Of a DNA stretch of 64,000 bases, positions 1-8,329 are shown piece by piece; the stretch's first letter is position 1, and each line of letters opens with the position of its first letter. The stretch comes from Methanoculleus sp. (GTDB taxonomy: Archaea > Halobacteriota > Methanomicrobia > Methanomicrobiales > Methanoculleaceae), in the NCBI RefSeq assembly GCF_030019085.1, contig NZ_JASEFJ010000002.1, positions 1 through 64,000 of the forward strand, written 5' to 3'. The position numbers were made by a program, and so were the translations under genes. Under the pieces are notes generated by a model that worked only from the letters and a program-made list of their open reading frames with translations, made no database searches and was not told the origin of the DNA.

Positions 1-354
1 CACAAGGACGGCTGGTCACGTCTCGGGTTCTTCGGCTACGACCTCCAGGACCAGTGTGGTTCCGCGAACTCGCTCTCCATCGAACCCGATCGCGGTCTGA
101 TGGGAGAACTGCGTGGGCCAAACTACCCGAACTACGCGATGAACGTCGGTCACCAGGGCGAGTACGCTGCGATCGTCGGCGGTTCACACTACGGCCGTGG
201 CGACGCGTTCTGCTACAGCCCCCTCGTCAAGATCTGTTTCGCCGACCCGGCACTGAAGTTCGACTTCGCCGAACCGCGCCGCGAGTTCGCAAAGGGTGCA
301 ATCCGCGAGTACATGCCCGCCGGCGAGCGTTCGCTCATCATCCCGGCCCGGTAA
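1..354 (+). CDS. mcrA: Methyl-coenzyme M reductase alpha subunit, C-terminal fragment
   Basis: The reading frame is open from base 1 and gives the last 117 residues of McrA, the nickel-F430 subunit that releases methane from methyl-CoM and CoB. The conserved tail motifs are visible: [20 protein letters not shown], then GDAF, and the terminal [10 protein letters not shown], which is almost invariant in the family. The rest of mcrA and presumably mcrBDCG lie upstream of the window. A T-run just after the stop looks like its terminator, and the mtr operon follows in the same direction, the usual mcr-mtr arrangement. The residues that carry the known active-site modifications lie before this fragment. 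Confidence 0.97.
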   Translation, partial: HKDGWSRLGFFGYDLQDQCGSANSLSIEPDRGLMGELRGPNYPNYAMNVGHQGEYAAIVGGSHYGRGDAFCYSPLVKICFADPALKFDFAEPRREFAKGAIREYMPAGERSLIIPAR

Positions 355-361
355 ATCTAAA

Positions 362-376
362 CCAACTTTTTTTTCT
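362..376 (+). terminator. T-rich terminator after mcrA
   Basis: A run of eight T residues begins 9 bases after the mcrA stop. Archaeal transcription commonly ends at oligo-T tracts without a strong hairpin, so this probably ends the mcr transcript. The 170 bases that follow are AT-rich and would hold the mtr promoter. Confidence 0.6.
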
Positions 377-531
377 TTAGTGCAAATACTATAGAGTAAA
401 TAGAACGTTCTGGGCGAATTTTTACGTTTCGTCGCGATATCTGCGAAACTTTTCGAAACCTTTAATTAAATCATAAACAACTGTTAAATGAACCAAAAAG
501 GTTTTAACTCATACTTCGGTGCGTGTGCACT

Positions 532-539
532 GGAGGAGG
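532..539 (+). promoter_or_regulatory. Strong ribosome binding site of mtrE
   Basis: GGAGGAGG lies 7 bases before the mtrE ATG and closely matches the anti-Shine-Dalgarno sequence. It opens the mtr operon and fixes its first start codon. Confidence 0.75.
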
Positions 540-546
540 ATGCTGA

Positions 547-1446
547 ATGGAAGAGATCATATTTGGCATCGGCATTACCGCATTGGCAGGTGCTCTTGCA
601 GCCGTAGCCGGCGCTGCGGAAGACACTGAATCTGATATCGGGTCGCAGGGCGACCCTAACTCACAGGTTCAGCTGGCTCCGCAGATGGGATACGTTCACC
701 GCATATTCAACAAGGCGATTGCCGGTGAACCTCCCGCGTACGGCCTCTGGGTTGCTCTGGGTGCAGGCCTTGCCTGGGCATTCATGGCGATGCAGATAAA
801 CCCGATACTTGCAATCGTGCTCGGAAGCGCTCTCGCGGTCTTCGTGCAGGGTGTATATGCGACAACCGCATATCTGGGGCGTACTGCAAGTCTCTCCAAG
901 TTCGAACAGCCGGTCTATATCGATATCCTGAAATCGATGACGACCGTGACCATGGCGCACGCATTCGTAGCGATCTTTGCTACTGTCACGGTGTGTCACC
1001 TGATGAACGGTGCGCTCGGTCACCCCTTCCCGCTTCCGTTGCTGGGCCTTGTGTGGGGTATCGCGCTCGGTGCGGCCGGATCTGCAACGGGTAACCCGTT
1101 CTACGGAAAAGAGCGGCAGTACCAGAATCAGGCGTTTGGGGCTGGTGTTCCGATTGCCGCGTCCGGCAACATCGTTCGCTATGCTGAGGCCGGTCAGCGG
1201 AATTCGATCGACAACGGTTTCTTCAGCGCCAAACTGGGTGGCCCTGCGTCAGGTATCTGTTTTGGGCTGATCGTCTTCTTTGAACTCTGGCGTACCGTGG
1301 TCTTTGAACCGGTCGCCGCCGGATGGGGAGCGATCATAGTCGGTGTTGTTGTGATTCTGATCTTTGCCATAATTGACCGCTACATTGAGGTCTGGGCAAG
1401 GAAGACCTTTGGTCCCTACACGACTCCAGAGGAGGCATCGTCATGA
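547..1446 (+). CDS. mtrE: Tetrahydromethanopterin S-methyltransferase subunit E
   Basis: Integral membrane subunit of the Mtr complex, which moves the methyl group from methyl-H4MPT to coenzyme M and pumps sodium ions. The 299-residue product is hydrophobic with about six predicted membrane segments and has the family N-terminus followed by the polar stretch DTESDIGSQGDPNSQVQLAP. It is the first gene of an operon in the canonical E-D-C-B-A-F-G-H order and overlaps mtrD by four bases (ATGA), implying coupled translation. With MtrC and MtrD it forms the membrane core thought to carry out Na+ translocation. Confidence 0.97.
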   Translation: MEEIIFGIGITALAGALAAVAGAAEDTESDIGSQGDPNSQVQLAPQMGYVHRIFNKAIAGEPPAYGLWVALGAGLAWAFMAMQINPILAIVLGSALAVFVQGVYATTAYLGRTASLSKFEQPVYIDILKSMTTVTMAHAFVAIFATVTVCHLMNGALGHPFPLPLLGLVWGIALGAAGSATGNPFYGKERQYQNQAFGAGVPIAASGNIVRYAEAGQRNSIDNGFFSAKLGGPASGICFGLIVFFELWRTVVFEPVAAGWGAIIVGVVVILIFAIIDRYIEVWARKTFGPYTTPEEASS

Positions 1447-2294
1447 CCGCACTCGGTGCGCCCAAACAGGCGGGAGGTTTCCAGCCACCCACAGCCATGG
1501 GTATCGTTCTCAGTGTTGTCCTCATAATCGTTGCACTCGCGCTTTCCTTCCTACTTGTACAGACAGCCGGGCTGGTAGCCCTTATCGGTATCATCATCGG
1601 CGGTGTCCTGATCGGGTTTGGCGTCCATTTCGTCCCGGTCGGCGGTGCGCCAGCTGCGATGGGGCAATCCCCGGGTATCGCAACCGGTGTTGCGATGCTC
1701 GCCGCCGGTGCCGGTCTGGCCGGACTCTTTGCTGGCGCTTGGGCTGCTCCACTCGGACTCGCTATCGCTGCAGCCAGCGGTGCGATCGGTGGCGGGCTCC
1801 TGATGGCGATCACGTGTACCATGGTCAACGTAATCTACGTCTTTGGCATGGGTATACCGGCAGCTTCGGGTAAGGTCGCAAAGGATCCCATCACGGGCGA
1901 CACCTTCCCTGAGTACAAGAGCCAGGGTACCGAGGGGCACGGCCTTCCGTTTATCTCCTGGGTTGGTGGCGTCATCGGCGGTGCACTCGGTGGTCTTGGT
2001 GGGACGCTCATCTACCTTGAGCTTCTCGGAATCTACCAGGCTCAGCTACCGGTAATCCTTGGTGCGACGGTCGAGCAGATCGCACCCGTTGCCGTCTCGC
2101 TAGCGGGCATCTTTGCGATCGGTATGTTCCTGGTCAACGCTGTGCTTGCGGCATACAACATCACCGGTACCATCGAGGGGCCGCACGACCCCAAGTTCAA
2201 GCGGTTCCCGAGGGCGATCATCGCAGCTGCCGCGGCATCTGCTGTTGCAGGCGTCATTGCACTCGGGCTGTTCCAGCTGCTGGGGGTATTCTAA
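1443..2294 (+). CDS. mtrD: Tetrahydromethanopterin S-methyltransferase subunit D
   Basis: Hydrophobic 283-residue membrane subunit of Mtr, with glycine- and alanine-rich helices and a conserved loop around SGKVAKDPITGDTFPEYKSQ (residues about 140-160). It is part of the sodium-translocating membrane core. The start overlaps the mtrE stop, and mtrC begins directly at the next base after its own stop, so the three genes read as one transcript. Identification rests on operon position plus overall family character. Confidence 0.95.
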   Translation: MTALGAPKQAGGFQPPTAMGIVLSVVLIIVALALSFLLVQTAGLVALIGIIIGGVLIGFGVHFVPVGGAPAAMGQSPGIATGVAMLAAGAGLAGLFAGAWAAPLGLAIAAASGAIGGGLLMAITCTMVNVIYVFGMGIPAASGKVAKDPITGDTFPEYKSQGTEGHGLPFISWVGGVIGGALGGLGGTLIYLELLGIYQAQLPVILGATVEQIAPVAVSLAGIFAIGMFLVNAVLAAYNITGTIEGPHDPKFKRFPRAIIAAAAASAVAGVIALGLFQLLGVF

Positions 2295-3146
2295 ATGACA
2301 GTAAAGGTTGAAGTTGGGGCAGGCGGCGTCCCGCACAACAAGGTCATGATCTACGGTCTTGTGGGTTCGTTCATCTTTCTCTATCTCACGTACCTCAACA
2401 CCTACCTGCAGGCTCCGTATCTTGCGTTCTTTGGCGGGCTTGCCGCAGTCGCTGCGCTAGTCTGGGGTGCCGACACGATCAAGCACCTCTGCAGTTACGG
2501 TCTGGGTACCGGTGTCCCTTCAGCGGGTATGATCGCGCTTGGCTCAGGCGTTCTCGCTGCGCTCTTCGGAGCAACGACCGGGGTGCTGACGCCCATCGTT
2601 ACTATCATCCTCGCTGCGATCATCGGGGCGATTACCGGATTGCTGGCCAATCATGTGGTCAGGATGGATATCCCGGCCATGGTGTCCTCGCTGACCGAAC
2701 TTGCGATCGTCGGTGCGATCACAGTTCTCGGTCTTGCAACGATGGCCTGTGGGACTTTTGAGTTCCTGGGTATGATCACCGGCACGTTTACGTTCCTCGG
2801 ATTCACCGTGCAGACCTACGGGATGTCTGTCATCGGTGGCGGCGTCATCGCCGTGATCTTCATGCTCGGTGCTATCGCCATCCAGCACGCGTTCAACGCC
2901 TGTCTTGGACCCGGGGAGAAGCAGGACCGGACGCTCATGCTCGCCGCGGAGTGCGGGTTCCTAAGCATGATAACCGTCGCGATAATCTCGTTTGCGTTCA
3001 TCGAGACTTACGCCGCTCTCCTTGCGTTCCTGGTCTCCGTAATCGGGTGGATTTACACCTACAAGCGATACATCGACCTCTCGAAGCGTGACGCATACGC
3101 CTGGCTTGACGCCAAGCCTATTATCGAGCCCAAGGGAGGTGCCTGA
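2295..3146 (+). CDS. mtrC: Tetrahydromethanopterin S-methyltransferase subunit C
   Basis: A 283-residue polytopic membrane protein with about seven to eight predicted helices, in the MtrC position of the operon. It has a short cytoplasmic N-terminus (VEVGAGGVPHNKVM) and a conserved acidic/basic C-terminal tail. Known role: with D and E it forms the membrane part of the Na+-translocating methyltransferase. The start abuts the mtrD stop, and a GGAGGTG ribosome site for mtrB lies inside its last codons. Confidence 0.95.
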   Translation: MTVKVEVGAGGVPHNKVMIYGLVGSFIFLYLTYLNTYLQAPYLAFFGGLAAVAALVWGADTIKHLCSYGLGTGVPSAGMIALGSGVLAALFGATTGVLTPIVTIILAAIIGAITGLLANHVVRMDIPAMVSSLTELAIVGAITVLGLATMACGTFEFLGMITGTFTFLGFTVQTYGMSVIGGGVIAVIFMLGAIAIQHAFNACLGPGEKQDRTLMLAAECGFLSMITVAIISFAFIETYAALLAFLVSVIGWIYTYKRYIDLSKRDAYAWLDAKPIIEPKGGA

Positions 3147-3148
3147 GA

Positions 3149-3433
3149 ATGGCTTACGTTCATGTGCTGCCAGAGTATGGGCTGGTCGTCGACCCGATGG
3201 TCGGTATAGTCACCACCGTTGGCGTCTCGTACACGCCAGTACTCGAGCAGGTAGCAGAACTCGAGAAGATCACCGAGGACCTTGTTGATATGCTCTCCGG
3301 AGAAGGCAGTTTCCTGTCTTCGTTCCCGAACAGGGGAGGTGTCCTCAAGATCGCCGGAGGTGTGACCGCATTCTGGTATGGCATGGCAATTGGTTTTCTG
3401 ATTGCCGGTGTCGTCGTATTAGGACTGCTGTGA
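3149..3433 (+). CDS. mtrB: Tetrahydromethanopterin S-methyltransferase subunit B
   Basis: Small subunit of 94 residues with a soluble N-terminal two-thirds and a single C-terminal membrane helix (about residues 72-93). The N-terminus MAYVHVLPEYGLVVDPMVG fits the MtrB family. It starts two bases after the mtrC stop, preceded by GGAGGTG. In solved Mtr complexes MtrB is one of the single-span subunits that pack around the membrane core. Confidence 0.94.
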   Translation: MAYVHVLPEYGLVVDPMVGIVTTVGVSYTPVLEQVAELEKITEDLVDMLSGEGSFLSSFPNRGGVLKIAGGVTAFWYGMAIGFLIAGVVVLGLL

Positions 3434-3444
3434 GGTGAAAGAAC

Positions 3445-3958
3445 ATGGTTGAGAAGAAATCACCGGCCAGTGGCTGGCCGATCGTCAAGGGCGACTTCCA
3501 TGCGGGGGATCCGCAGAGTTGCGTTGCCGTCGTCACCATGGGTTCCCATCTCGACGAGCAGGCCATCTGCGATGCCGGAGCCGCGATCGCCGGGTCATGT
3601 AAGACGGAAAACCTTGGCCTTGAGAAGGTCATCGCAAACGTCATCTCCAACCCCAACATCAGGTTCGTCCTCTGCTGCGGTACTGAGGTGAAGGGGCATC
3701 TTGCCGGGCAGAGTTTCATCGCTCTGCACCAGAACGGTGTCTCCGGTGGAAAGATCGTCGGTGCTCAGGGTGCCATTCCGTTCATCGAGAACCTCTCTGA
3801 AGAGGCGATCAAGCGTTTCCAGGAGCAGGTTGAGATCGTCAACATCATGGAGACGGAAGACCTGGGCGCTATCAAGGCCAAGATCGCGGAACTGAAGGCG
3901 AAAGATCCGGGTGCCTTCCCCGCAGAGCCCATGATCGTCGAGGTCAAAGAGGCGGGCG
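3445..3958. repeat. 514-bp direct repeat, copy 1 (MtrA soluble domain)
   Basis: These bases match 4387-4900 with four mismatches, counted by reading both copies side by side. One mismatch changes an amino acid and three are silent. Similarity stops abruptly after the GAGGCGGGCG codons, where the two different tails begin. Confidence 0.95.
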
Positions 3959-4167
3959 GTGTAGAAGAGGAAGCGACCGGCGAGGTCCAGCCGCTTTCCG
4001 GCGAACTGGCACTGATACACGCACGGATGAAGGTTATCGAGCGGATGGTCACCGACATAGGCTATCGCAACAGGTTTGCCGCCGGTGTCTATGCGGGCAA
4101 GATCGAGGGGCTCATGATCGGTCTGATCGTCTCGTTCGTGATCCTGGGGTTCATCTTGCTGGGGTGA
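3445..4167 (+). CDS. mtrA: Tetrahydromethanopterin S-methyltransferase subunit A, copy 1 (canonical tail)
   Basis: Corrinoid-carrying subunit, 240 residues, of normal length for the family. The soluble domain (about residues 1-170) contains [13 protein letters not shown]. The histidine at position 85 matches the cobalt-ligating His84 known from Methanothermobacter. After a short acidic linker, the tail ends in one membrane helix (about residues 218-239). The tail resembles MtrF, a known relationship. The first 514 bases are almost identical to the second copy at 4387. The gene sits between mtrB and mtrF as expected. Confidence 0.95.
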   Translation: MVEKKSPASGWPIVKGDFHAGDPQSCVAVVTMGSHLDEQAICDAGAAIAGSCKTENLGLEKVIANVISNPNIRFVLCCGTEVKGHLAGQSFIALHQNGVSGGKIVGAQGAIPFIENLSEEAIKRFQEQVEIVNIMETEDLGAIKAKIAELKAKDPGAFPAEPMIVEVKEAGGVEEEATGEVQPLSGELALIHARMKVIERMVTDIGYRNRFAAGVYAGKIEGLMIGLIVSFVILGFILLG

Positions 4168-4172
4168 GATAA

Positions 4173-4385
4173 ATGGTAGAAGAAACTACAAAGGCAACCG
4201 GCCCCATCCGGATGACCGCAATCAACAAGATGATGGACTCTATCCGGTACAAGGCACAGATCCTTGCCAGAACGAACAAACTGGATTCAGGTATCATGGA
4301 TTCGGGGATCATAGGATTCGCGATCGGGCTTGCTCTGGTCTTGATCTTTATCCTGGTTCCTGCACTGTTGCTGGGAGGGATCTAA
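4173..4385 (+). CDS. mtrF: Tetrahydromethanopterin S-methyltransferase subunit F
   Basis: A 70-residue single-span protein. The segment [20 protein letters not shown] followed by a glycine-rich membrane helix resembles MtrF (family pattern IKYRNQLI.RD..L..GI). It could be mistaken for MtrG, but MtrG motifs are found instead at the end of the next gene. It begins five bases after mtrA copy 1, with a GGGGTGAG ribosome site overlapping the upstream stop. Unlike its neighbours, it separates the two MtrA copies. Confidence 0.85.
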   Translation: MVEETTKATGPIRMTAINKMMDSIRYKAQILARTNKLDSGIMDSGIIGFAIGLALVLIFILVPALLLGGI

Positions 4386-4386
4386 C

Positions 4387-4900
4387 ATGGTTGAGAAGAA
4401 ATCACCGGCCAGTGGCTGGCCGATCGTCAAGGGCGACTTCCATTCGGGGGATCCGCAGAGTTGCGTTGCCGTCGTCACCATGGGTTCCCATCTCGACGAG
4501 CAGGCCATCTGCGATGCCGGAGCTGCGATCGCCGGGTCATGTAAGACGGAAAACCTTGGCCTTGAGAAGGTCATCGCAAACGTCATCTCCAACCCCAACA
4601 TCAGGTTCGTCCTCTGCTGTGGTACTGAGGTGAAGGGGCATCTTGCCGGGCAGAGTTTCATCGCTCTGCACCAGAACGGTGTCTCCGGTGGAAAGATCGT
4701 CGGTGCTCAGGGTGCCATTCCGTTCATCGAGAACCTCTCTGAAGAGGCGATCAAGCGTTTCCAGGAGCAGGTTGAGATCGTCAACATCATGGAGACGGAA
4801 GACCTGGGCGCTATCAAGGCCAAGATCGCGGAACTGAAGGCGAAAGATCCGGGTGCTTTCCCCGCAGAGCCCATGATCGTCGAGGTCAAAGAGGCGGGCG
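4387..4900. repeat. 514-bp direct repeat, copy 2 (MtrA soluble domain)
   Basis: Second copy of the MtrA domain repeat, 942 bases downstream of the first and in the same orientation. It starts exactly at the ATG, so the repeat unit matches the coding domain rather than an arbitrary DNA segment. Confidence 0.95.
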
Positions 4901-5127
4901 CTGGTGCGGCAGAAGTTGCCGTTGCAGGTGTAAACCCGCAGTTCCTTGAGATCGAGGAGAGACTCGACGCCATCGAGGAGAAGATCGAGTTCGTGGACTC
5001 GGAGATTGCCCAGCGCGTCGGAAGAAAGATCGGGCGCGACATTGGTATTCTCTACGGACTGGTCGCAGGTTTGATTGTGTTCATGATGTTGCTGGTATTA
5101 CTGCCCAAATTGGTTGAGTATCTGTAA
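4387..5127 (+). CDS. MtrA-MtrG fusion: second corrinoid domain joined to the subunit G tail
   Basis: The 246-residue product has a complete second MtrA soluble domain (residues 1-171, His85 retained) that differs from copy 1 by one residue, Ala20 to Ser. An alanine-rich linker then leads to a tail with the MtrG signature: a coiled-coil-like stretch ([20 protein letters not shown]), then [20 protein letters not shown] and one membrane helix. No separate mtrG exists between here and mtrH, so this gene fills the G slot. A GGAGG ribosome site precedes the ATG. If translated as written, each Mtr protomer could hold two cobamide-binding domains. A simple mtrA label would hide the G part. Confidence 0.88.
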   Translation: MVEKKSPASGWPIVKGDFHSGDPQSCVAVVTMGSHLDEQAICDAGAAIAGSCKTENLGLEKVIANVISNPNIRFVLCCGTEVKGHLAGQSFIALHQNGVSGGKIVGAQGAIPFIENLSEEAIKRFQEQVEIVNIMETEDLGAIKAKIAELKAKDPGAFPAEPMIVEVKEAGAGAAEVAVAGVNPQFLEIEERLDAIEEKIEFVDSEIAQRVGRKIGRDIGILYGLVAGLIVFMMLLVLLPKLVEYL

Positions 5128-5142
5128 GGAGGATTGACGAAT

Positions 5143-6180
5143 ATGTTCAAGTTCGAAAAAGAACAGGTGGTACACGACTTCAATGGTACCAAGCTTGGCG
5201 GGCAGCCTGGAGAGTATCCGACGGTGCTCGCCGCATCCATCTTCTACAACAAGCACGAGATTGTTCTGGATGATCATACCGGAAAGATCGATAAAGAGAC
5301 AGCTGAGGCACTCTGGAACCGTTGCCAGGAACTCTCGGACATTACCGGGATTCCGCACTTCATCCAGATCATTGCGGAATATGGTGAGGCGTTTGAGAGT
5401 TACATCGACTGGTTCTGCAGCATAGATGACAAGACGGCCTTCCTGATGGACTCGTCCGTCCCGGCGGCGCTTGCACACGCCTGTGAATATGTTACGCAGG
5501 CCGGTGTTGCGGACCGTGCGATCTACAACTCCATCAACGGTTCGATCCAACCCGAGAACATGGAGGCTCTTGCAAAGAGTGATGTGAACTCAGCCATTGT
5601 CCTTGCCTTCAACCCCGCCGACCCATCGGTCGCTGGTCGTGAGAAGGTTCTGGTCGAGGGCGGTGTCGCCGGCCAGGAACTCGGTATGCTCACGATCGCA
5701 GAGAAATGCGGGATTACCCGCCCGATCCTTGATACCGCAGCAACCCCGCTAGGGCTCGGTTCTGGCGGCGCATACCGTGAGATCCTTGCTTGCAAGGCGA
5801 TCCATGGCCTCCCGACTGGTGGTGCCTACCATAACATGACTGTCTCCTGGACATGGCTGAAGCGCTGGAAGGGGACGAAGAAGAACCCCTCGGAGCAGCT
5901 GGCTGGCCTGGAGGGTAAGGATGCGCTGGTCAAGCAGCTCCTGCACCACTATCTTGGTGGACTGGATGGAATGCGCCAGGCGGCCTGGTCTGCGCCCGAT
6001 ATCGGTTGCAACATGATCGCAAGCACACTCGGTGCGGACCTGATCATGTACGGCCCGATCGAGAACGTCGAGGCGATGATCACCGCGCAGGCCTACACCG
6101 ACATTGTCGTGATGGAAGCTGCGCGTGACCTCGGTATCGAGCCGCAGGCGGAAGAACATCCGTTCTTCAAGTTAATCTAA
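5143..6180 (+). CDS. mtrH: Tetrahydromethanopterin S-methyltransferase subunit H
   Basis: Soluble 345-residue methyltransferase subunit that transfers the methyl group from methyl-H4MPT onto the cobalt of MtrA. It has the family start MFKFEKEQ, the GGQPGEYPT motif and a TIM-barrel-type sequence throughout. I chose the ATG at 5143 because TAAGGAGG ends ten bases before it. An in-frame TTG at 5134 would leave no room for the ribosome site. It closes the mtr operon and is followed by a T-run. Confidence 0.97.
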   Translation: MFKFEKEQVVHDFNGTKLGGQPGEYPTVLAASIFYNKHEIVLDDHTGKIDKETAEALWNRCQELSDITGIPHFIQIIAEYGEAFESYIDWFCSIDDKTAFLMDSSVPAALAHACEYVTQAGVADRAIYNSINGSIQPENMEALAKSDVNSAIVLAFNPADPSVAGREKVLVEGGVAGQELGMLTIAEKCGITRPILDTAATPLGLGSGGAYREILACKAIHGLPTGGAYHNMTVSWTWLKRWKGTKKNPSEQLAGLEGKDALVKQLLHHYLGGLDGMRQAAWSAPDIGCNMIASTLGADLIMYGPIENVEAMITAQAYTDIVVMEAARDLGIEPQAEEHPFFKLI

Positions 6181-6186
6181 ATAAAA

Positions 6187-6198
6187 CCACCTTTTTTC
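6187..6198 (+). terminator. T-rich terminator after mtrH
   Basis: A T-rich run within ACCACCTTTTTTC, a few bases after the mtrH stop, is the probable end of the mtr transcript. The following 250 bases hold no convincing gene. A TATA-like GTTATACAT near 6418 sits about 30 bases before the next ATG. Confidence 0.55.
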
Positions 6199-6456
6199 AA
6201 ACGGTTTCTGTCCCCCACAGGAGCGAGGTTTAGCACACGCGTGAACCGCGGGCAGCCTGTGTGGATCGACCTGCCAGGTGAGGTAAGGTGGGGTGGCCCG
6301 GGCTAACGCCTGATCCCTGGCAAACCCCGGGAATACACTGGGCATCGCTTCCGATATTCTGGGTGATGAATTGCTCTGGATGTCAGCGCTGGCGGAGGGG
6401 GGGCGCAGTCACCAAATGTTATACATTACCCAAATCCATATCAAAAGAACAACACC

Positions 6457-7149
6457 ATGAAGTTGATTACAGTTGCAGGTCCGCCATCTTCAGGTAAGAC
6501 CTCTGTGATACTCAAGACAATCGAAGCCCTTGGACAGCCAGCAGGAAGTGTGGGTGTTGTAAAGTTCGACTCGCTCACCTCCTTTGACCACCAGCGCTAC
6601 GATGAAGAGCAGATTCCCAACCAGACCGCTTTTGCAGGAAAGATCTGTCCGGATCATTTTTTCGTAAGCAATGTTGAAGGTGCGGTCGAATGGGGTTTAA
6701 AGAAGGGGTTGTCGGTTCTTGTCACAGAAAGTGCAGGTCTATGCAACCGGTGCTCGCCATATGTGAACGGGATTTTATCGGTTTGCGTAATTGACAATCT
6801 CTCCGGTATCAACACGCCGAGGAAGATCGGGCCAATGCTGAAATACGCCGACATCGTCGTTGTCACCAAGGGGGATATCGTTTCTCAGGCGGAGCGGGAG
6901 GTCTTTGCCTTCAATATCCGTGAGGTCAATGCATCGGCAACCGTTCTTTTCGTCAACGGAATTACCGGTCAGGGAGCGGTTATGCTTGCCCGCCACTGGC
7001 AGGACGCCCCTGAGATCCAGACGCTTCGCGACCGCAAACTCCGGTTTACCATGCCTGCTGCCATCTGTTCATACTGTACCGGTGAGACGCGTATCGGAGA
7101 GATCTACCAGATGGGGATGGTCAGGAGAGTGGAGTTTGACGACGTATGA
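6457..7149 (+). CDS. P-loop GTPase with two CxxC motifs (HypB/CobW-like)
   Basis: A 230-residue SIMIBI-type nucleotide-binding protein. It has a Walker A GPPSSGKT near the N-terminus, a base-recognition motif TKGD (about residue 137), and two cysteine pairs, ESAGLCNRC (about residues 90-98) and ICSYC (about residues 202-206). The layout resembles the metal-insertion GTPases HypB, UreG and CobW. The real partner is unknown. It overlaps the next gene by four bases, so it belongs with the ABC ATPase and DUF364 protein. A weak TATA about 30 bases upstream suggests its own promoter and a very short leader. A metallochaperone role is inference. Confidence 0.75.
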   Translation: MKLITVAGPPSSGKTSVILKTIEALGQPAGSVGVVKFDSLTSFDHQRYDEEQIPNQTAFAGKICPDHFFVSNVEGAVEWGLKKGLSVLVTESAGLCNRCSPYVNGILSVCVIDNLSGINTPRKIGPMLKYADIVVVTKGDIVSQAEREVFAFNIREVNASATVLFVNGITGQGAVMLARHWQDAPEIQTLRDRKLRFTMPAAICSYCTGETRIGEIYQMGMVRRVEFDDV

Positions 7150-8180
7150 AGCCCATTGATTATGTTGCAGAGGTTTCTTCTGTTCCACTTGGTGAGATCC
7201 TCCGGCGCTATCCTCTTGTGGCCGATTATCTCGCCAACATCCGGTTGAACGGGGTTGACGAAACCAGAACGTTACCGGAGGTCCTTGAGGATATCGATGA
7301 GGATATGCTTGAGGAGTTCGGGCTTGACCGTGAGGAGGTCATATACCATCTCTCTGCATTTCTTGCGGCGTTCTCTCCCGTGAAGAGTTCTGTTGACGAG
7401 ATATCCTCCATCACGATCCTGGGTGGACGGGACAAGGTGGGAAGACCTGAGATGGTCGAGTTGACTGTTACGCCCGGTGAGGTGGTAAGTATCGTAGGTC
7501 CGACGGGGTCGGGGAAGAGCAGGCTGCTTGAGGATATTGAGTGTCTTGCTCAGCGTGATACGCCAACAGCAAGGCAGATTCTCATCAACGGGTCGGTTCC
7601 GGACGTCAATAAGAGATTCACCTCAGGGGGAAAACTGGTGGCCCAGCTCTCGCAGAACATGAACTTTGTTGTGGATCTAACCGTGCAGGAGTTTCTGGAG
7701 ATGCATGCAAAAAGCAGGATGATCTCAGATTCTGCACCGGTTGTGGAGAAGTGTTTTGCGGTTGCAAATGCTCTCGCAGGTGAGAAGTTCACACCCGGGA
7801 CGAAGGTCACCCAGCTCTCCGGCGGGCAGTCACGGTCGTTGATGATCGCCGATACCGCTCTTTTGAGTTCCTCCCCGATCATCCTTATCGATGAACTCGA
7901 GAACGCCGGACTCGATCGGCGGGAGGCAATCAAACTCCTTATCGGCAACGAGAAGATCGTATTCATATCAACGCATGATCCGCTGCTGGCCCTCCGTGCC
8001 AATAAGCGGATCGTCATCCGGAACGGTGGTATTGCAAAGGTTATCGAGACGACCGCCGAAGAAGAACAGACGCTTCGAAAGATTGAAGCAATCGATTCCA
8101 TACTCCTTGATATTCGAAATCAAATCCGGGGAGGAGGGTTTGTCACAAAAGATAGTGTCCCGGAATTTCAGGAGAGATGA
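7146..8180 (+). CDS. ABC-type ATPase with N-terminal DUF1858-like domain
   Basis: A 344-residue soluble protein. The first roughly 75 residues (PLGEILRRYPLVADYL and following) look like a small helical DUF1858-type domain. The rest is one ABC ATPase domain: Walker A GPTGSGKSR (about residue 119), signature LSGGQSR (about residue 227), Walker B IILIDELENAG, and the H-loop STHD. No membrane partner is encoded nearby, so it is probably not a transporter but a mechanical ATPase, in the manner of the MCR activator A2. It is coupled to the GTPase before it and to the split DUF4213/DUF364 gene after it. Confidence 0.75.
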   Translation: MKPIDYVAEVSSVPLGEILRRYPLVADYLANIRLNGVDETRTLPEVLEDIDEDMLEEFGLDREEVIYHLSAFLAAFSPVKSSVDEISSITILGGRDKVGRPEMVELTVTPGEVVSIVGPTGSGKSRLLEDIECLAQRDTPTARQILINGSVPDVNKRFTSGGKLVAQLSQNMNFVVDLTVQEFLEMHAKSRMISDSAPVVEKCFAVANALAGEKFTPGTKVTQLSGGQSRSLMIADTALLSSSPIILIDELENAGLDRREAIKLLIGNEKIVFISTHDPLLALRANKRIVIRNGGIAKVIETTAEEEQTLRKIEAIDSILLDIRNQIRGGGFVTKDSVPEFQER

Positions 8181-8182
8181 TC

Positions 8183-8320
8183 ATGTGGGAATTATATGAT
8201 GCACTGATTGAAGGGATCCCAGACGACATCATCGTTGATGGTATTGTTGTTGGCGGGGAGATGACGTACGTTGAGGCAAACGGTGGCATCGGCCTTACCT
8301 CGTACCGTGATTATGTCTAG
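8183..8320 (+). CDS. DUF4213-like N-terminal half, ended by in-frame TAG
   Basis: This 45-codon frame begins MWELYDALIEGIPDDIIVDG and contains GIGLTSYRDY, which resembles the N-terminal DUF4213 domain that normally precedes DUF364 in one protein. A good ribosome site (AGGAGAGATGAT, overlapping the previous stop) lies before the ATG. Translation stops at TAG 8318-8320. The same frame resumes nine bases later in the DUF364 half. It is therefore either the first half of a disrupted gene, a readthrough gene, or a genuine split pair. Confidence 0.65.
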   Translation: MWELYDALIEGIPDDIIVDGIVVGGEMTYVEANGGIGLTSYRDYV

Positions 8321-8329
8321 CGTGCCCCG

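Noticed and set aside
4173-4385. Reading the 70-residue gene as mtrG
   Set aside because: Its [11 protein letters not shown] motif and glycine-rich helix match MtrF. The MtrG signature is found at the end of the next gene.
8318-8320. TAG as a pyrrolysine codon
   Set aside because: Many genes in the window, including essential ones, end in TAG, and no pyl gene is visible. I keep it only as an open anomaly.
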